This document shows positions 34,304-43,878 of a DNA stretch of 64,000 bases, piece by piece. The notes beneath the pieces were generated by a model, which worked only from the letters and a program-made list of their open reading frames with translations, made no database searches and was not told the origin of the DNA. This stretch comes from Devosia sp. A16 (GTDB taxonomy: Bacteria > Pseudomonadota > Alphaproteobacteria > Rhizobiales > Devosiaceae). A program made the translations under genes and the position numbers. The stretch is taken from positions 3,635,501-3,699,500 of the forward strand of contig NZ_CP012945.1 in the NCBI RefSeq assembly GCF_001402915.1, in the 5' to 3' direction. Each line of letters opens with the position of its first letter. The first letter of the stretch is position 1.

Positions 34304-34409
34304 GACCCCCACCCCTGTCCCCTCCCCGCAAGGGGTAGAGAGACGCCTCCACTGACGCCGGTGTTTTGGTCTCCCTCCCCCTCGCGGGGAGGGGATAGGG
34401 GGTGGGGGC
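34304..34409. repeat. Palindromic repeat, family B
   Basis: Arms begin GACCCCCACCCCTGTCCCCT at 34304 and end GGTGGGGGC at 34409, with inner hairpins, nearly the same as 19954-20065. It lies between yejF and yejA. Confidence 0.8.
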
Positions 34410-34433
34410 AGCTCGCTCCGGCTGTACGAATGT

Positions 34434-36059
34434 TCACTGCGCCACCTCCGCCGACGGCACCGCCTCCACAGCAAACGCCGCGGCCATCAGGGCGCGCGTG
34501 TAATCCGACTGTGGCGCGGCGAAGATCTCGGCTGCCGGTCCGTGCTCGACCACCTTGCCGTTGCGCATCACCATCAACTGGTTGGCAAGTGCGCGGACGA
34601 CCCGCAGGTCGTGCGAGATGAACAGGTAAGTCAGGCCGTGCCGCTGCTGCAACTCGCGCAACAGGTCGACCACCTGCGCCTGGACACTCATGTCGAGCGC
34701 CGAGGTGGGCTCGTCCAGCACGACAAATTTCGGCTCCAGCACCATGGCGCGGGCAATGGCAATGCGCTGGCGCTGGCCGCCGGAGAACTCGTGCGGGTAG
34801 CGGAAGCGGGCCTCGGGGTCGAGCCCGACTTCGGTGAGCGCCCTGACCACCCTGGCATCGCGTTCGGGTACCGTCAGCTGTGGCGCGTGCACGGCGAGGC
34901 CTTCGGCGATGATCTCAGCAATCGACATGCGCGGGCTGAGCGAACCGAACGGATCCTGGAAGACGATCTGCAAGTCCTTGCGCAGCGGTCGCATGGCGCC
35001 CCAGGACAGCCGCTCGATATCGCGCCCCAGATAGACGATGCGGCCTTCCGAACCGATGAGACGCAGTAGGGCACGGCCGAGCGTGGTCTTGCCCGAACCG
35101 GATTCGCCGACGACACCCAGCGTCTCGCCACGCCGGATCGAGATATCGACGTCGTCGACCGCCTTGATGTGGCCGACCGTGCGACGGAGCAACCCGCGCT
35201 TGATCGGGAACCAGACGCGCAGCTTTTCGGCGGCAACGATCGGTTCGGCCCCGGAGGGGGCGGGCGGCTCGCCTTTCGGCTCGGCGGCCAGCAGCTTCCT
35301 GGTGTAGGCGTGTTGCGGGTTGGCGAACACGCTCTCCGTGGGACCGGATTCGACGATCCTGCCCTCTGTCATCACATGAGTGATCTCGGCCATGCGGCGC
35401 ACGATGTGCAGATCGTGCGTGATGAACAGGATCGCCATGCCGCGCTTGTGCTGCAGTGACATCAGCAGCTCGAGGATCTGCGCCTGGATGGTCACGTCGA
35501 GGGCGGTGGTCGGTTCGTCGGCGATCAGCAGCTGCGGCTCGTTGGCGAGCGCCATGGCGATCATCACCCGCTGGCGTTGGCCGCCGGAGAGCTGGTGCGG
35601 AAAATCATCGAGCCGCGAAACCGGGTCGGGAATGCCGACTTCGCTCAGGAGCTCGATGGTCCGGGCGCGGGCCGCCGCCCGCCGCATGCCGCGATGCAGG
35701 ATCAGCGCTTCGCTCACCTGCCGCTCGACGGTGTGGAGCGGGTTGAGCGAACTCATCGGCTCCTGGAAGATCATCGAGATGGCGTTGCCGCGCACGCCGC
35801 GGATGGTGCGGTCGTCGCTGTGCAGCAGGTCTTCGCCGTTGAACAGGATGCGGCCCTTCGGGTGCGAAGCCGCCGGGTAGGGCAGAAGCCGCAGCACCGA
35901 GAGCGCAGTGACCGATTTGCCGGAGCCGGATTCTCCCACCAGCGCTACCGTCTGGCCCGGCAGGATGTCGAAGGAGACGCCGCGGACGGCCGGCACCTGG
36001 CCATGCTCGGTGGCGAACGCCACGTGGAGGTCATCGACCTGCAGCAGCGGGCCGCTCAC
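34434..36059 (-). CDS. yejF: Peptide ABC transporter ATP-binding protein, two fused ATPase domains (YejF-like)
   Basis: 541 residues with two complete ABC ATPase domains. Domain 1 has [25 protein letters not shown] and [12 protein letters not shown]; domain 2 has [24 protein letters not shown] and [12 protein letters not shown]. The family linker with an Arg-Lys oligopeptide C-terminal motif precedes domain 2. GTG start at 36057-36059 overlaps the permease stop (GTGA). With YejB and YejE it forms the inner-membrane part of the peptide importer. Confidence 0.93.
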   Translation of the reverse strand: MSGPLLQVDDLHVAFATEHGQVPAVRGVSFDILPGQTVALVGESGSGKSVTALSVLRLLPYPAASHPKGRILFNGEDLLHSDDRTIRGVRGNAISMIFQEPMSSLNPLHTVERQVSEALILHRGMRRAAARARTIELLSEVGIPDPVSRLDDFPHQLSGGQRQRVMIAMALANEPQLLIADEPTTALDVTIQAQILELLMSLQHKRGMAILFITHDLHIVRRMAEITHVMTEGRIVESGPTESVFANPQHAYTRKLLAAEPKGEPPAPSGAEPIVAAEKLRVWFPIKRGLLRRTVGHIKAVDDVDISIRRGETLGVVGESGSGKTTLGRALLRLIGSEGRIVYLGRDIERLSWGAMRPLRKDLQIVFQDPFGSLSPRMSIAEIIAEGLAVHAPQLTVPERDARVVRALTEVGLDPEARFRYPHEFSGGQRQRIAIARAMVLEPKFVVLDEPTSALDMSVQAQVVDLLRELQQRHGLTYLFISHDLRVVRALANQLMVMRNGKVVEHGPAAEIFAAPQSDYTRALMAAAFAVEAVPSAEVAQ

Positions 36060-37234
36060 GAGCGCGTCCCCGCGAAGGTCTTGCGCGGATCGAAGGCATC
36101 GCGCACCGCCTCGCCGATAAAGACGAGCAGGGTGAGGATCAGCGACACGGTGAAGAAGCCGGTAATGCCCAGCCACCAGGCCGAAAGGTTGTCCTTGCCC
36201 TGGCTCAAGAGCTCACCCAGCGACGGCGAGCCGACCGGCAGGCCGAAGCCGAGGAAATCGAGCGCCGTCAGCGTCGTCACCGAACCGGCGAGGATGAACG
36301 GCATGAAGGTCAGCGTCGCGACCATGGCGTTGGGCAGCAGGTGCCCGATCATGATCTTGAAATTCGAGACGCCCAGCGCTCGCGCCGCGGCGACATATTC
36401 GAAGTTGCGGGCGCGCAGGAACTCGGCCCGCACGATGCCGACCAGCGCCGTCCAGGAGAACAACAGCAAAATACCGAGCAGCACCCAGAAGCTGGGCGCG
36501 ATGATGCTGGAGATGATCAGCAGCAGGTAGAGCGAGGGGATCGAGGTCCAGACCTCGATGGCGCGCTGCGCGATCAGGTCGACCCAACCGCCCAGGTAAC
36601 CCTGCAGCGCACCGGCGCCAATGCCGATCATCGAGGAGAGCACCGTGAGCACCAGCCCGAACAGGACCGAGATGCGGAAACCGTAGATCAGTCGCGCCAG
36701 CACATCACGGCCCTGATCGTCGGTTCCCAACCAGTGAAAGTTGCCGATGGTGCAGGAGGGATCCGCGACGCCGGCGGGGTAGCCGGCGCAGCGTTCCTCT
36801 GCCGTTTGCAGCCACGAGGGCTTGGAGGGCGCGGCGCCGCTGAGCGACTCGTCGACGGTGCCGTAGGAGTAGCGGATGGGTGGCCAGGCCATCCAGCCAT
36901 TGGCGTTGATTTCGTCGGCGATGAACGGGTCGCGATAGACCGTCTCGGCGAGGAAACCGCCGAACTTGCTTTCGGGATAGGTGACGACCACCGGGAACAG
37001 CAGTTCGCCCTTGTAGCTGACCACCAGCGGTCGGTCATTGGCGATCAGTTCGGCGAACATCGTGATGATGAACAGCACGAGAAAGATCCATAGCGACCAC
37101 ACCCCGCGCCGGTTGGCGTTGAACACCTTGAGCCGGCGCTGGTTGATCGGCGACAACAGCGGCGCCGAGCGCGCCCGGTCGGCAGGGGCGAAGACGAGGA
37201 ACGGCGAACGGAGGCCCGTGAGGGTCGTCTGCAT
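36056..37234 (-). CDS. yejE: Peptide ABC transporter permease (YejE-like)
   Basis: Inner-membrane permease of 392 residues, with the long periplasmic insert after the first helix that is characteristic of YejE (KFGGFLAETVYRDPFIADEI to the CAGYPAGVADPSC disulfide-like stretch). The C-terminal transport domain has LGTDDQGRDVLARLIYGF and an EAA loop RNFEYVAAARALGVSNFKIM. The ATG at 37232-37234 shares one base with the yejB stop (TGATG). Confidence 0.92.
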   Translation of the reverse strand: MQTTLTGLRSPFLVFAPADRARSAPLLSPINQRRLKVFNANRRGVWSLWIFLVLFIITMFAELIANDRPLVVSYKGELLFPVVVTYPESKFGGFLAETVYRDPFIADEINANGWMAWPPIRYSYGTVDESLSGAAPSKPSWLQTAEERCAGYPAGVADPSCTIGNFHWLGTDDQGRDVLARLIYGFRISVLFGLVLTVLSSMIGIGAGALQGYLGGWVDLIAQRAIEVWTSIPSLYLLLIISSIIAPSFWVLLGILLLFSWTALVGIVRAEFLRARNFEYVAAARALGVSNFKIMIGHLLPNAMVATLTFMPFILAGSVTTLTALDFLGFGLPVGSPSLGELLSQGKDNLSAWWLGITGFFTVSLILTLLVFIGEAVRDAFDPRKTFAGTRS

Positions 37235-38346
37235 CAGACCTCCCGGCTTTCGAAATCGATGCGCGGATCGATCCACATATACATGAGGTCCGAGACCAGT
37301 CCGATGACCAGCCCGAGCAGCGAGAACACATAGAGCGTTGCGAACACCACCGAATAGTCGCGGTTGAGCACCGACTGGAAGCCGAGCAGCCCCAGGCCGT
37401 CGAGCGAGAATATGGTCTCGATCAGCAGCGAACCGCCGAAGAACGCCGAGATGAATGCTGCCGGAAAGCTGGCGATGACCAGCAGCATGGCGTTGCGGAA
37501 CACATGGCGATACAGCACCTGCCGGTCGTTGAGCCCTTTGGCTCGGGCAGTGGTGACATACTGTTTGCGAATTTCCTCGAGGAAAGAGTTCTTGGTGAGG
37601 AGCGTCACCGTGGCGAAGCCGCCCACCGCCATGGCGACGATCGGCAGGGTGATGTGCCACAGATAGTCGAGGATCTGGCTGTACCAGGGGAGGTTGGCGA
37701 AGTTCTCCGACACGAGGCCCCGCAACGGGAAGATGTTCCAGAAGCTGCCGCCGGCGAACAGCACGATCAGCAGGATGGCGATGAGGAAGCCGGGGAGCGC
37801 ATAGCCGACGATGACGATGGACGAGGTCCACACGTCGAAGCGCGAACCATCGCGCAGCGCCTTGGCAATGCCGAGCGGAATGGAAACGCCATAGCCGAGC
37901 AGCGTCATCCACAGCCCCAGGGTGATCGAAACCGGCAGTTTCTCCTTGATTAGGTCGATCACCGAGATGTCGCGGAAATAGCTGTTGCCGAAATCGAAGC
38001 GCAGGTAATTCCACATCATGGTGAGGAAGCGCTCGAGCGGCGGCTTGTCGAAGCCAAACTGCTTTTCGATGCGCTGCAGGATTTCGGGCCGGAGGCCGCG
38101 CGCGCCGCGATAGGTCGAGTTGACGTCGGTGCTGTTCTTCGCTTGCGCCGTTTCCTGACCGGCGAAATCGCCCTGCTGGCTCCCGGTAATGCGCTCGGTG
38201 GCGCTGACATTCTGCCCCGACATCTGGGCGATGACCTGTTCGACCGGACCACCGGGCGCAAACTGCACGATGACGAAGGAGACGATCATGATCCCCAACA
38301 GCGTCGGGATCATCAGCAGCAGGCGTCTCAGGATGTAGGCGCCCAA
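37234..38346 (-). CDS. yejB: Peptide ABC transporter permease (YejB-like)
   Basis: Inner-membrane permease of 370 residues, first gene of the yejBEF run. It opens with the DppB-type helix [20 protein letters not shown], followed by the YejB-specific cytoplasmic insert (about residues 40-90). The EAA loop [20 protein letters not shown] lies near residue 265-284. A 86-nt gap separates it from the next minus-strand operon's last gene. Confidence 0.92.
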   Translation of the reverse strand: MGAYILRRLLLMIPTLLGIMIVSFVIVQFAPGGPVEQVIAQMSGQNVSATERITGSQQGDFAGQETAQAKNSTDVNSTYRGARGLRPEILQRIEKQFGFDKPPLERFLTMMWNYLRFDFGNSYFRDISVIDLIKEKLPVSITLGLWMTLLGYGVSIPLGIAKALRDGSRFDVWTSSIVIVGYALPGFLIAILLIVLFAGGSFWNIFPLRGLVSENFANLPWYSQILDYLWHITLPIVAMAVGGFATVTLLTKNSFLEEIRKQYVTTARAKGLNDRQVLYRHVFRNAMLLVIASFPAAFISAFFGGSLLIETIFSLDGLGLLGFQSVLNRDYSVVFATLYVFSLLGLVIGLVSDLMYMWIDPRIDFESREV

Positions 38347-38432
38347 TGGCGGCTCCAGTCGTCCGGGTGTCGTTTCAGGTTAGCAACGCAGCACTGTGGG
38401 CCGGAATGCGGCAAATCACCAAGCAGTGAATG

Positions 38433-39287
38433 TCATGGGCGCACGGCGAACGCGATGCCGGCCGCATCGCCGACCGCGAAAATGCGATCACGCGCCACGG
38501 CATAGTCGTCGCCCTTCAGGTGCTCGAGCATCAGTGGCACCTCGCGCGGCATCCGGGCGAGTTCGCCGAGATAGGTGCGGTAGTCGAGCGCCCCCTCGCC
38601 GATCTGCACCTCATCGAGATGCAGCGCCGCCTGGTGGTGCAGCTTGATGTCCTTGGCGTGGCACGACACCACCCATTGGCCGAGCTTGTCGAAGCACTCG
38701 CGGATCAGTGCGCCGTTATCGAAATACACCCGCGGCGTCATGATCAGGTTCACCGGGTCGAAATGCGCTCCGAACATCGGCCGGTCGACGGCGCGGATCA
38801 GTTCGACATAGCTGTCGACGCTGTCGGGCAGCGAATACTGCATCATCTCGAGCGCAAATTTGGCGCGGGTCGGCTTCACCGTATCGAGCAGGTAGCGGAC
38901 CGTCTCGACGCAGGCGTCGAACGCCTCGGGGCGCATGTTCTCGGCAGCCGGCGCATAGTCGGTGCCGGCGCGGAACGAACCGATATAGCTGACTGCACAG
39001 CCCGCGCCGACGGCGTCGGCAATGGCGAGGCGCTCGACAGCATAGCCGAGGTTGGCCTTGCGCACCGCATCGTCGGGCGAGACGAGGTTGCGCCAGATGC
39101 CGATCTCCGCCAAGACCACGTTCTCGGCCGCGAAGGCCGCTTCGATTGCCGTGAGCCGGTCGCGATCGTCGAGGCTCACCTCCGGCACATAAGCCGCGCC
39201 GTACCCGAACGCGCGATGCGCCCGGGCAAAGGCGTAGGGATCCTCGCTGTCGACGGAAAGGCCGTGCCCGCCCAGTCGGATGGCCAT
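38433..39287 (-). CDS. Sugar phosphate isomerase/epimerase-type TIM barrel protein
   Basis: AP-endonuclease-2/xylose-isomerase-like TIM barrel protein of 284 residues. Metal-site residues are visible as Glu in FALEMMQYS, Asp in GAHFDPVN, His in SCHAKDIKL and Glu near MLEHL. Typical activities are keto-sugar epimerisation or isomerisation; the substrate is not known. The start shares one base with the upstream dehydrogenase stop (TGATG), so these two form a tight operon, probably acting on a sugar or sugar acid. Confidence 0.85.
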   Translation of the reverse strand: MAIRLGGHGLSVDSEDPYAFARAHRAFGYGAAYVPEVSLDDRDRLTAIEAAFAAENVVLAEIGIWRNLVSPDDAVRKANLGYAVERLAIADAVGAGCAVSYIGSFRAGTDYAPAAENMRPEAFDACVETVRYLLDTVKPTRAKFALEMMQYSLPDSVDSYVELIRAVDRPMFGAHFDPVNLIMTPRVYFDNGALIRECFDKLGQWVVSCHAKDIKLHHQAALHLDEVQIGEGALDYRTYLGELARMPREVPLMLEHLKGDDYAVARDRIFAVGDAAGIAFAVRP

Positions 39288-40144
39288 CAGACGTGGTTCC
39301 GCCAGCTGTGCTGCGGATTGTAGTCGAGCATCCGCCGCGCCTTGTCGATCGACAGCAGGGTGCCGTTCTGGCTGAGCTCGCGCTTGTGCGGCACCTTGGG
39401 AAACACCTCCGCCATGAGAGACATGTTGGAGCGGCTCATCACCGTATCCTGGTTTGCGATGATGAAGGCCTCGAAGCCCTTGAACTCGGCCTCGACGCCC
39501 CGGCGCACCGCCTGCGCGCCGTCGCGCGCATCGATATAGCCCCAGAGGTTCCATTTCCGCAGCTTGGGGTCGGCGTCGAAGGCCGGGAACGCCTTGTAGT
39601 CCTCCACATCCATGACGTTGGAGAACCGCAGCCCGACCATTTTCAGCTCCGGATCCCAGCGGCAGAACTGCGCTGCCATGGTTTCGTCGAGCAGCTTGCC
39701 CAGCGAATAGGCCGTCTCCGGACGAGGGAAATACTCCTCGTCAACGGGGACATAGGGTGGGGGTGTCTCGAAGGGCAGCCCGAGCACCGTTTCGCTGGAG
39801 GCGAACACCACATTCTTCACCCCGGCCAGCCGGCACGCCTCGAACACGTTGTAGCTGGTGGGCACATTGTTGGCGACGGTGCGGCTATTGGCGAACAGGC
39901 CCGGCGCCGGGATGGCGGCGAGATGCACGACCGCATCGAACGGACCACGCCGCTCGTCGACGCCGCCGAGGATCGCCTGCGCCACCTGGCCGAAATCCGT
40001 GAGGTCGATACGGACCGTCGGGCAGATCGGGTCGCGGGGCAGCGTCTGGTCGACGTTCAGAACCGAATAGCCGTTGGTCACCAGATCCTTGAGCACGGCC
40101 CTGCCGAGCTTGCCGCTGCCGCCCGTCACCAGCACCTTGGCCAT
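39287..40144 (-). CDS. NAD(P)-dependent epimerase/dehydratase (extended SDR)
   Basis: Extended short-chain dehydrogenase of 285 residues. The Rossmann motif is VTGGSGKLGRAVL (residues 6-18), with HLAAIP and the catalytic Ser in FASSETV and Tyr/Lys in YSLGK. It resembles uronate dehydrogenase and other sugar-acid SDRs. It is upstream of, and overlaps by one base, the TIM-barrel gene. Promoter expected in the 307-nt gap at 40145-40451. Confidence 0.85.
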   Translation of the reverse strand: MAKVLVTGGSGKLGRAVLKDLVTNGYSVLNVDQTLPRDPICPTVRIDLTDFGQVAQAILGGVDERRGPFDAVVHLAAIPAPGLFANSRTVANNVPTSYNVFEACRLAGVKNVVFASSETVLGLPFETPPPYVPVDEEYFPRPETAYSLGKLLDETMAAQFCRWDPELKMVGLRFSNVMDVEDYKAFPAFDADPKLRKWNLWGYIDARDGAQAVRRGVEAEFKGFEAFIIANQDTVMSRSNMSLMAEVFPKVPHKRELSQNGTLLSIDKARRMLDYNPQHSWRNHV

Positions 40145-40451
40145 CTGTCGTCCCTCCCGAACTGATTTGCCCCGAGCCTAGAGCGCTTTGAGGAAAAGTT
40201 GCAGAGCTTTCCGCCGTGAGCGCGGGAGAAAAGCGTAGTCGCGAACGGTTCGACGATTCCTTACAACGAAATGCCTCCGCCAGGCCGGCGCCATTCTGTC
40301 ACGAGCATGAACGCGCCCATCAGCGCCGGTTCAAACCTGGGGGCGGAATCTGCGGTCCAGCGTCAAAGGGGTCCTGCCAACCGCGATCCTCTTCACTCGC
40401 ACAGGGCGCGGCGCGGGTTGACCGTCGCCGCCTCAGCTCAGGGAGACTGAA
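40145..40451. other. 307-nt intergenic region between divergent genes
   Basis: Divergent gap between the SDR gene and the first small secreted protein gene. It should hold both promoters. No repeat, RNA gene or stable hairpin stood out. The last bases, GGGAGACTGAA before the ATG at 40452, are closely matched at 40954-40965 upstream of the neighbouring paralogue. Confidence 0.5.
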
Positions 40452-40862
40452 ATGACCAAGCTCGCTCTTGTTGCTACTCTTGCATTTGCTGCGCTGACTT
40501 CGCTTCACACCTTGCCGGCCAGCGCACAAAGTGAATGTATTACCCACCAGTGCGGCGACCACCCGTCGCCATCGACTCCCGAACCGTATTGCGGTGATCA
40601 GCTCGGCGTTCTGAAACGCGTGCTGCCCGCCCAGGTCCTGGGCGTCAACAATACCTACCGCGTGTGGGTCACCGAGTTCTGCCCGTCCGCTTCGCTCATG
40701 CGCTCGGATGGCAACGCCGCCTACCTTCGCACCGCCATCGCCAAGAATGCCGTGCTGAAGCAGGTGCTTCAGCAGCACGGATTCCATGCCGACGACGTGT
40801 TCGCGGTCAAGATGATGGGTGAGGACACCATCAACCTCTACGTGCACAATTTCGGCCGCTGA
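40452..40862 (+). CDS. Small secreted protein, tandem paralogue 1
   Basis: A 136-residue exported protein of unknown function. The signal peptide LALVATLAFAALTSLHTLPASA ends near residue 25. The mature part contains four Cys (CITHQC, PYCGD, EFCPS) and the blocks RVWVTEFC, IAKNAVLKQVL and VFAVKMMGEDTINLYVH. The last three recur in the next gene, showing that both arose by duplication. A rho-independent terminator follows at 40886. Confidence 0.75.
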   Translation: MTKLALVATLAFAALTSLHTLPASAQSECITHQCGDHPSPSTPEPYCGDQLGVLKRVLPAQVLGVNNTYRVWVTEFCPSASLMRSDGNAAYLRTAIAKNAVLKQVLQQHGFHADDVFAVKMMGEDTINLYVHNFGR

Positions 40863-40885
40863 CCGCCCGACCTAATGCTAAACTG

Positions 40886-40928
40886 ACGCCGGACCGGCCA
40901 TCATTGGCCGGCCGGCGTTGGTTTTTTT
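40886..40928 (+). terminator. Rho-independent terminator between the two paralogues
   Basis: Long GC-rich stem ACGCCGG-A-CCGGCC closed by an ATCATT loop and GGCCGG-CCGGCGT, with one bulged base, followed by a run of seven T at 40922-40928. It makes the two paralogues separate transcripts unless read through. Confidence 0.88.
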
Positions 40929-40965
40929 GTGTTGCCGATGCCGGCGCTATCAGAGGAGACTGAAA

Positions 40966-41334
40966 ATGACCAAGCCCCTGTTGGCTGCCCTGCTCGCCCT
41001 GGGCCTGAGCGTGGCGGCCCTTCCCGCGGGCTTCGCCACGGCCCAGCAGACCGAGCGGGATGATGAAGTCTGCCAGGATCAATTGGGCGCGTTGAATCGC
41101 GTCGATCCCGCCGAGCTCGCCGGAGTGACCAACCCACAGCGGGTCTGGGTGACCGAGTATTGCGTCAACCATCCGATCCTGCCTTCGGAAGGCAATGCCG
41201 CCGGTCGGCGCGCGGCCATCGCCGACAATGCAGCCCTGGTCAAAGCCTTGCGCCAGAAGGGCTACAACCCGGCCGATGTCTACGCCATCAAGATGATGGG
41301 AGCGGACACGGTGACGCTCTACGTCCACCGCTAG
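40966..41334 (+). CDS. Small secreted protein, tandem paralogue 2
   Basis: A 122-residue exported protein, homologue of the preceding gene. The signal peptide LLAALLALGLSVAALPAGFATA precedes the mature blocks VCQDQLGALNRVDPAEL, RVWVTEYC, IADNAALVKALRQKGY and VYAIKMMGADTVTLYVH. Only two Cys remain (paralogue 1 has four). The ATG at 40966 follows GAGGAGACTGAAA, almost the same leader as paralogue 1. A perfect hairpin follows at 41355. Function unknown. Confidence 0.75.
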   Translation: MTKPLLAALLALGLSVAALPAGFATAQQTERDDEVCQDQLGALNRVDPAELAGVTNPQRVWVTEYCVNHPILPSEGNAAGRRAAIADNAALVKALRQKGYNPADVYAIKMMGADTVTLYVHR

Positions 41335-41354
41335 ACCGCGCTTCGCAGTCGGCG

Positions 41355-41390
41355 GCAAGGGGCGGGACCCAGGCGGGTCCCGCCCCTTGC
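41355..41390 (+). terminator. Strong hairpin after the second secreted paralogue
   Basis: A perfect 16-bp inverted repeat (41355-41370 with 41375-41390) with an AGGC loop, starting GCAAGGGGCGGG. Only TCATTGTTG follows, so the T-tract is weak; it may end transcription or protect the 3' end. Confidence 0.65.
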
Positions 41391-41516
41391 TCATTGTTGC
41401 CGCGACATTGCCCCGCCGATGAACGCTGTCTGAATGGCTGGCTCAGTGGGGGTTCAATCGGGCGGGGGCATATTCGGGACAACACAACGAAACCCGGCCC
41501 CCGAAAGGATGCCACG

Positions 41517-41858
41517 ATGAACAGATCTCATGAGAAGCTGCTGGTCGCGACCCTTGCCGGTCTGATCATCGCCAGCGCTGCCGTTTTCGCCATTCAGCCC
41601 GCCATGGCTGCCGGTTACGACGTCGAGGGCCCGGCCCACATCGTTGGCGTCAAGAAATGGGACACCCTCAATGTCCGCAAGTGGCCGGCCTCTTATTCGC
41701 AGAAGATCGGCGAGTTCCAGCCCAAGACCTCGGTCTGGGTGGAGCGCTGCATCGTCTCTCCGCAGGGCGGTGCCGACTGGTGCCTGGTCGAGCAGCAGGA
41801 CACCCGCGGTTGGGTGAACGCCAAGTTCCTGAAACTCGCCTACGACTGGGACATCTGA
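41517..41858 (+). CDS. Exported SH3-like domain protein
   Basis: A 113-residue protein with an N-terminal signal/anchor helix (LLVATLAGLIIASAAVFAI) and one bacterial SH3 domain (about residues 38-108: WDTLNVRKWPASYSQKIGEF, then WCLVEQQDTRGWVNAKFL). Two Cys in the domain (RCIVS and WCLVE) may pair. Such domains bind cell-wall peptides or mediate assembly in the periplasm. It stands alone between secreted-protein genes and asparaginase. Confidence 0.8.
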   Translation: MNRSHEKLLVATLAGLIIASAAVFAIQPAMAAGYDVEGPAHIVGVKKWDTLNVRKWPASYSQKIGEFQPKTSVWVERCIVSPQGGADWCLVEQQDTRGWVNAKFLKLAYDWDI

Positions 41859-41967
41859 CCCCGAAATTCCCGCCGCGTCGCTCCAAGCGGCGCGGGCGGG
41901 CTCTGACGACGACCCGACTACTCCCATGCACACGTGCCTTGACTGACCTCCGAACATTGACTTCACG

Positions 41968-42004
41968 GCCCGGACGCGTTCCCTAGGAACCTCCGGGCTT
42001 TTTT
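41968..42004 (+). terminator. Rho-independent terminator before the asparaginase gene
   Basis: Stem GCCCGGA (41968-41974) with TCCGGGC (41992-41998), an inner TTCC-CTA-GGAA hairpin, then six T at 41999-42004. It ends the SH3-protein transcript 16 nt before the asparaginase start. Confidence 0.8.
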
Positions 42005-42019
42005 CTTTTCCGAGAGTCA

Positions 42020-43021
42020 GTGTTGGACGCCAACCCCATCCTCATCGAGCAGACACGCGGCAATTTCGTCGAGAACCGCCATCGCGGCGCCTTCGTGATT
42101 TCCGACGCCGACGGCAATGTCATCGCAGCGTCAGGCGACATTGCGCGACCGGTCTTTCCGCGTTCGGCGATCAAGTCGATGCAGGCGCTGGCCATGGTCA
42201 CTTCCGGCGCCATCGACCGTTTCGGCCTGAGCGATGAGGAACTGGCGCTGGCCTGCGCCTCGCACCACGGCGAAGACATCCATGTCGACGGGGTCACCCA
42301 TTTCCTCGGCCACATCGGCCTGAGCGCCGGCGACCTCGAGTGCGGCGCGCATCAGCCGAGCAACGGCAAGGCGCGTGAGGCGCTGCGGGCGCATGGGCTG
42401 GAGCCGAGCCAGTTGCACAACAACTGTTCGGGAAAGCATTCCGGCATGCTGAGCGTGGCGCGGGCGCTGGGCGTCGATACCCATGACTACGTAACGCGCG
42501 GCCACCCGGTACAGGTAGCGGTGCGCAAGGCGGTCGAGACGGTCATCGGCGAGCCGTTGAGCGAGGACCGGTGCGGCACCGACGGCTGCTCCATCCCCAC
42601 CTGGGCGGCGCCGCTTTCCGCCTTTGCGCGCGGTTTCGCCAGAATGGCGACGGGCATCGGCCTGCCGGTCGAGATCGCCGGCGCCGCGACCCGCATCTTC
42701 GATGCCGCGACGACCCATCCGCTGCTGGTGGCCGGCACCGGCCACCTCGACACCCTGGTGATGGAAGCCTTTGGTGGTCGCGTCATGCAGAAAGGCGGGG
42801 CCGAGGGCGTGCAGTGCGGGGCCATCCGCGACAAGGGTTGGGGCTACGCGCTGAAGATCGACGACGGCAACATGCTGGCGAGCCAGACCCTTGTCGCCAA
42901 CCTGCTGCTGCGCTTTGCCGACCCGAACGCCGGTGAGCGCGCCGTGCTGGAAAAGTTCGCCCGTCAGGTGGTGCGCAATGTTCGGGGTTTCGAGGTTGGC
43001 GAGATGCGCGCCGCCCGGTGA
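42020..43021 (+). CDS. L-asparaginase, Rhizobium etli type (Asparaginase II family)
   Basis: Hydrolyses L-asparagine to aspartate and ammonia; class 3 asparaginase (PF06089), unrelated in fold to E. coli AnsA/AnsB. The 333-residue protein, from the GTG at 42020, has the Ser-x-x-Lys nucleophile pair in PRSAIKSMQ, plus NNCSGKHSGML and the zinc-site cysteines in DRCGTDGCS. The start lies close behind the terminator at 41968-42004, so the promoter must overlap it or lie upstream. No regulator is adjacent. Confidence 0.9.
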   Translation: MLDANPILIEQTRGNFVENRHRGAFVISDADGNVIAASGDIARPVFPRSAIKSMQALAMVTSGAIDRFGLSDEELALACASHHGEDIHVDGVTHFLGHIGLSAGDLECGAHQPSNGKAREALRAHGLEPSQLHNNCSGKHSGMLSVARALGVDTHDYVTRGHPVQVAVRKAVETVIGEPLSEDRCGTDGCSIPTWAAPLSAFARGFARMATGIGLPVEIAGAATRIFDAATTHPLLVAGTGHLDTLVMEAFGGRVMQKGGAEGVQCGAIRDKGWGYALKIDDGNMLASQTLVANLLLRFADPNAGERAVLEKFARQVVRNVRGFEVGEMRAAR

Positions 43022-43081
43022 CACGCCAAAGGATCCCTCGTTCGCCGGCGTCCAATCAAGCAGTCAGCTTCGGAGATTCGC

Positions 43082-43870
43082 ATGCGCCGTGCCGCCGTGA
43101 CCGTCATTGCCTCGATCGCGTTCTGCGGAACGACACTGGCAGGGCCCGCCTATACGCCGCCCAGGCTCGCCGCGGCGAGGACGATGGAGGCGCCAGGCGA
43201 TCTCCGCGCCGCGGCCACCGAACTCCTTGCGGCCGCGTCGGCCGGGGATGTGAACGGCATCGGCAAGTGGCTCGCATCGACGATCTCGGTGGTTTCCGGA
43301 AACCTCGATCTGTCGCTGCCGCGCGCCGTCACGCTGGCGGGACCGTGGGAGAGTGCGAAGTCGCAAGTGGCCGAATTGGGCAATAGCACCGGAGGTGATT
43401 GGGACCTGCCGCCCAAGGTCGATATCGGCGCCTTCCTGACCAGGATGGAGTTGGATTTCATCAGCCAGTCGCTCACCGACGGACAATCCTGGGGCACCGA
43501 CCCGGCGATCGACGGCGCGATCTGCACTTATGCCCTGGGAACGGTCGACCCGGCCGAGGTGAAGCGCGCTGCCCGGGCTCTGAAGACCAGTGGCGACAAT
43601 TTCGTCGGGGTGACGCGCGAGATCGAGCTGTTCGATGCGATGGAGAACGGCAAGCCCGTCGGAGAACTGGTCCCCGGCCTGCTCTATGCCACCGACTACG
43701 ACGCCGAGACCGCGGTGGGTTGGACCGCCTTCCACCTGCCCAGCGGCGGCATCGGCTTCGGCAAGGTCGGCGGCGACGAGTTCGAGCGCCCGTATGCTTC
43801 GGGGCTCTGCTTCAGCCGACAACCGTCAGGCCAGTGGGCAGTGGTCGCCCAGGCGTCGACGGGGATATGA
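43082..43870 (+). CDS. Exported protein of unknown function
   Basis: A 262-residue protein with a signal peptide (AAVTVIASIAFCGTTLAGPA, cut near residue 22). The mature part has no clear domain; it holds two Cys (AICTYALG, GLCFSRQ) that may pair in the periplasm. The C-terminal GLCFSRQPSGQWAVVAQA resembles closing strands of small beta-rich domains. It lies downstream of asparaginase, 60 nt away, and converges with the Tat-exported protein gene ending at 43879. Confidence 0.65.
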   Translation: MRRAAVTVIASIAFCGTTLAGPAYTPPRLAAARTMEAPGDLRAAATELLAAASAGDVNGIGKWLASTISVVSGNLDLSLPRAVTLAGPWESAKSQVAELGNSTGGDWDLPPKVDIGAFLTRMELDFISQSLTDGQSWGTDPAIDGAICTYALGTVDPAEVKRAARALKTSGDNFVGVTREIELFDAMENGKPVGELVPGLLYATDYDAETAVGWTAFHLPSGGIGFGKVGGDEFERPYASGLCFSRQPSGQWAVVAQASTGI

Positions 43871-43878
43871 AGCCCCGG

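Noticed and set aside
12006-34409. Possible CRISPR array from repeated GC-rich units
   Set aside because: The units are palindromes isolated in separate intergenic gaps, not regularly spaced direct repeats with unique spacers, and no cas genes are present.
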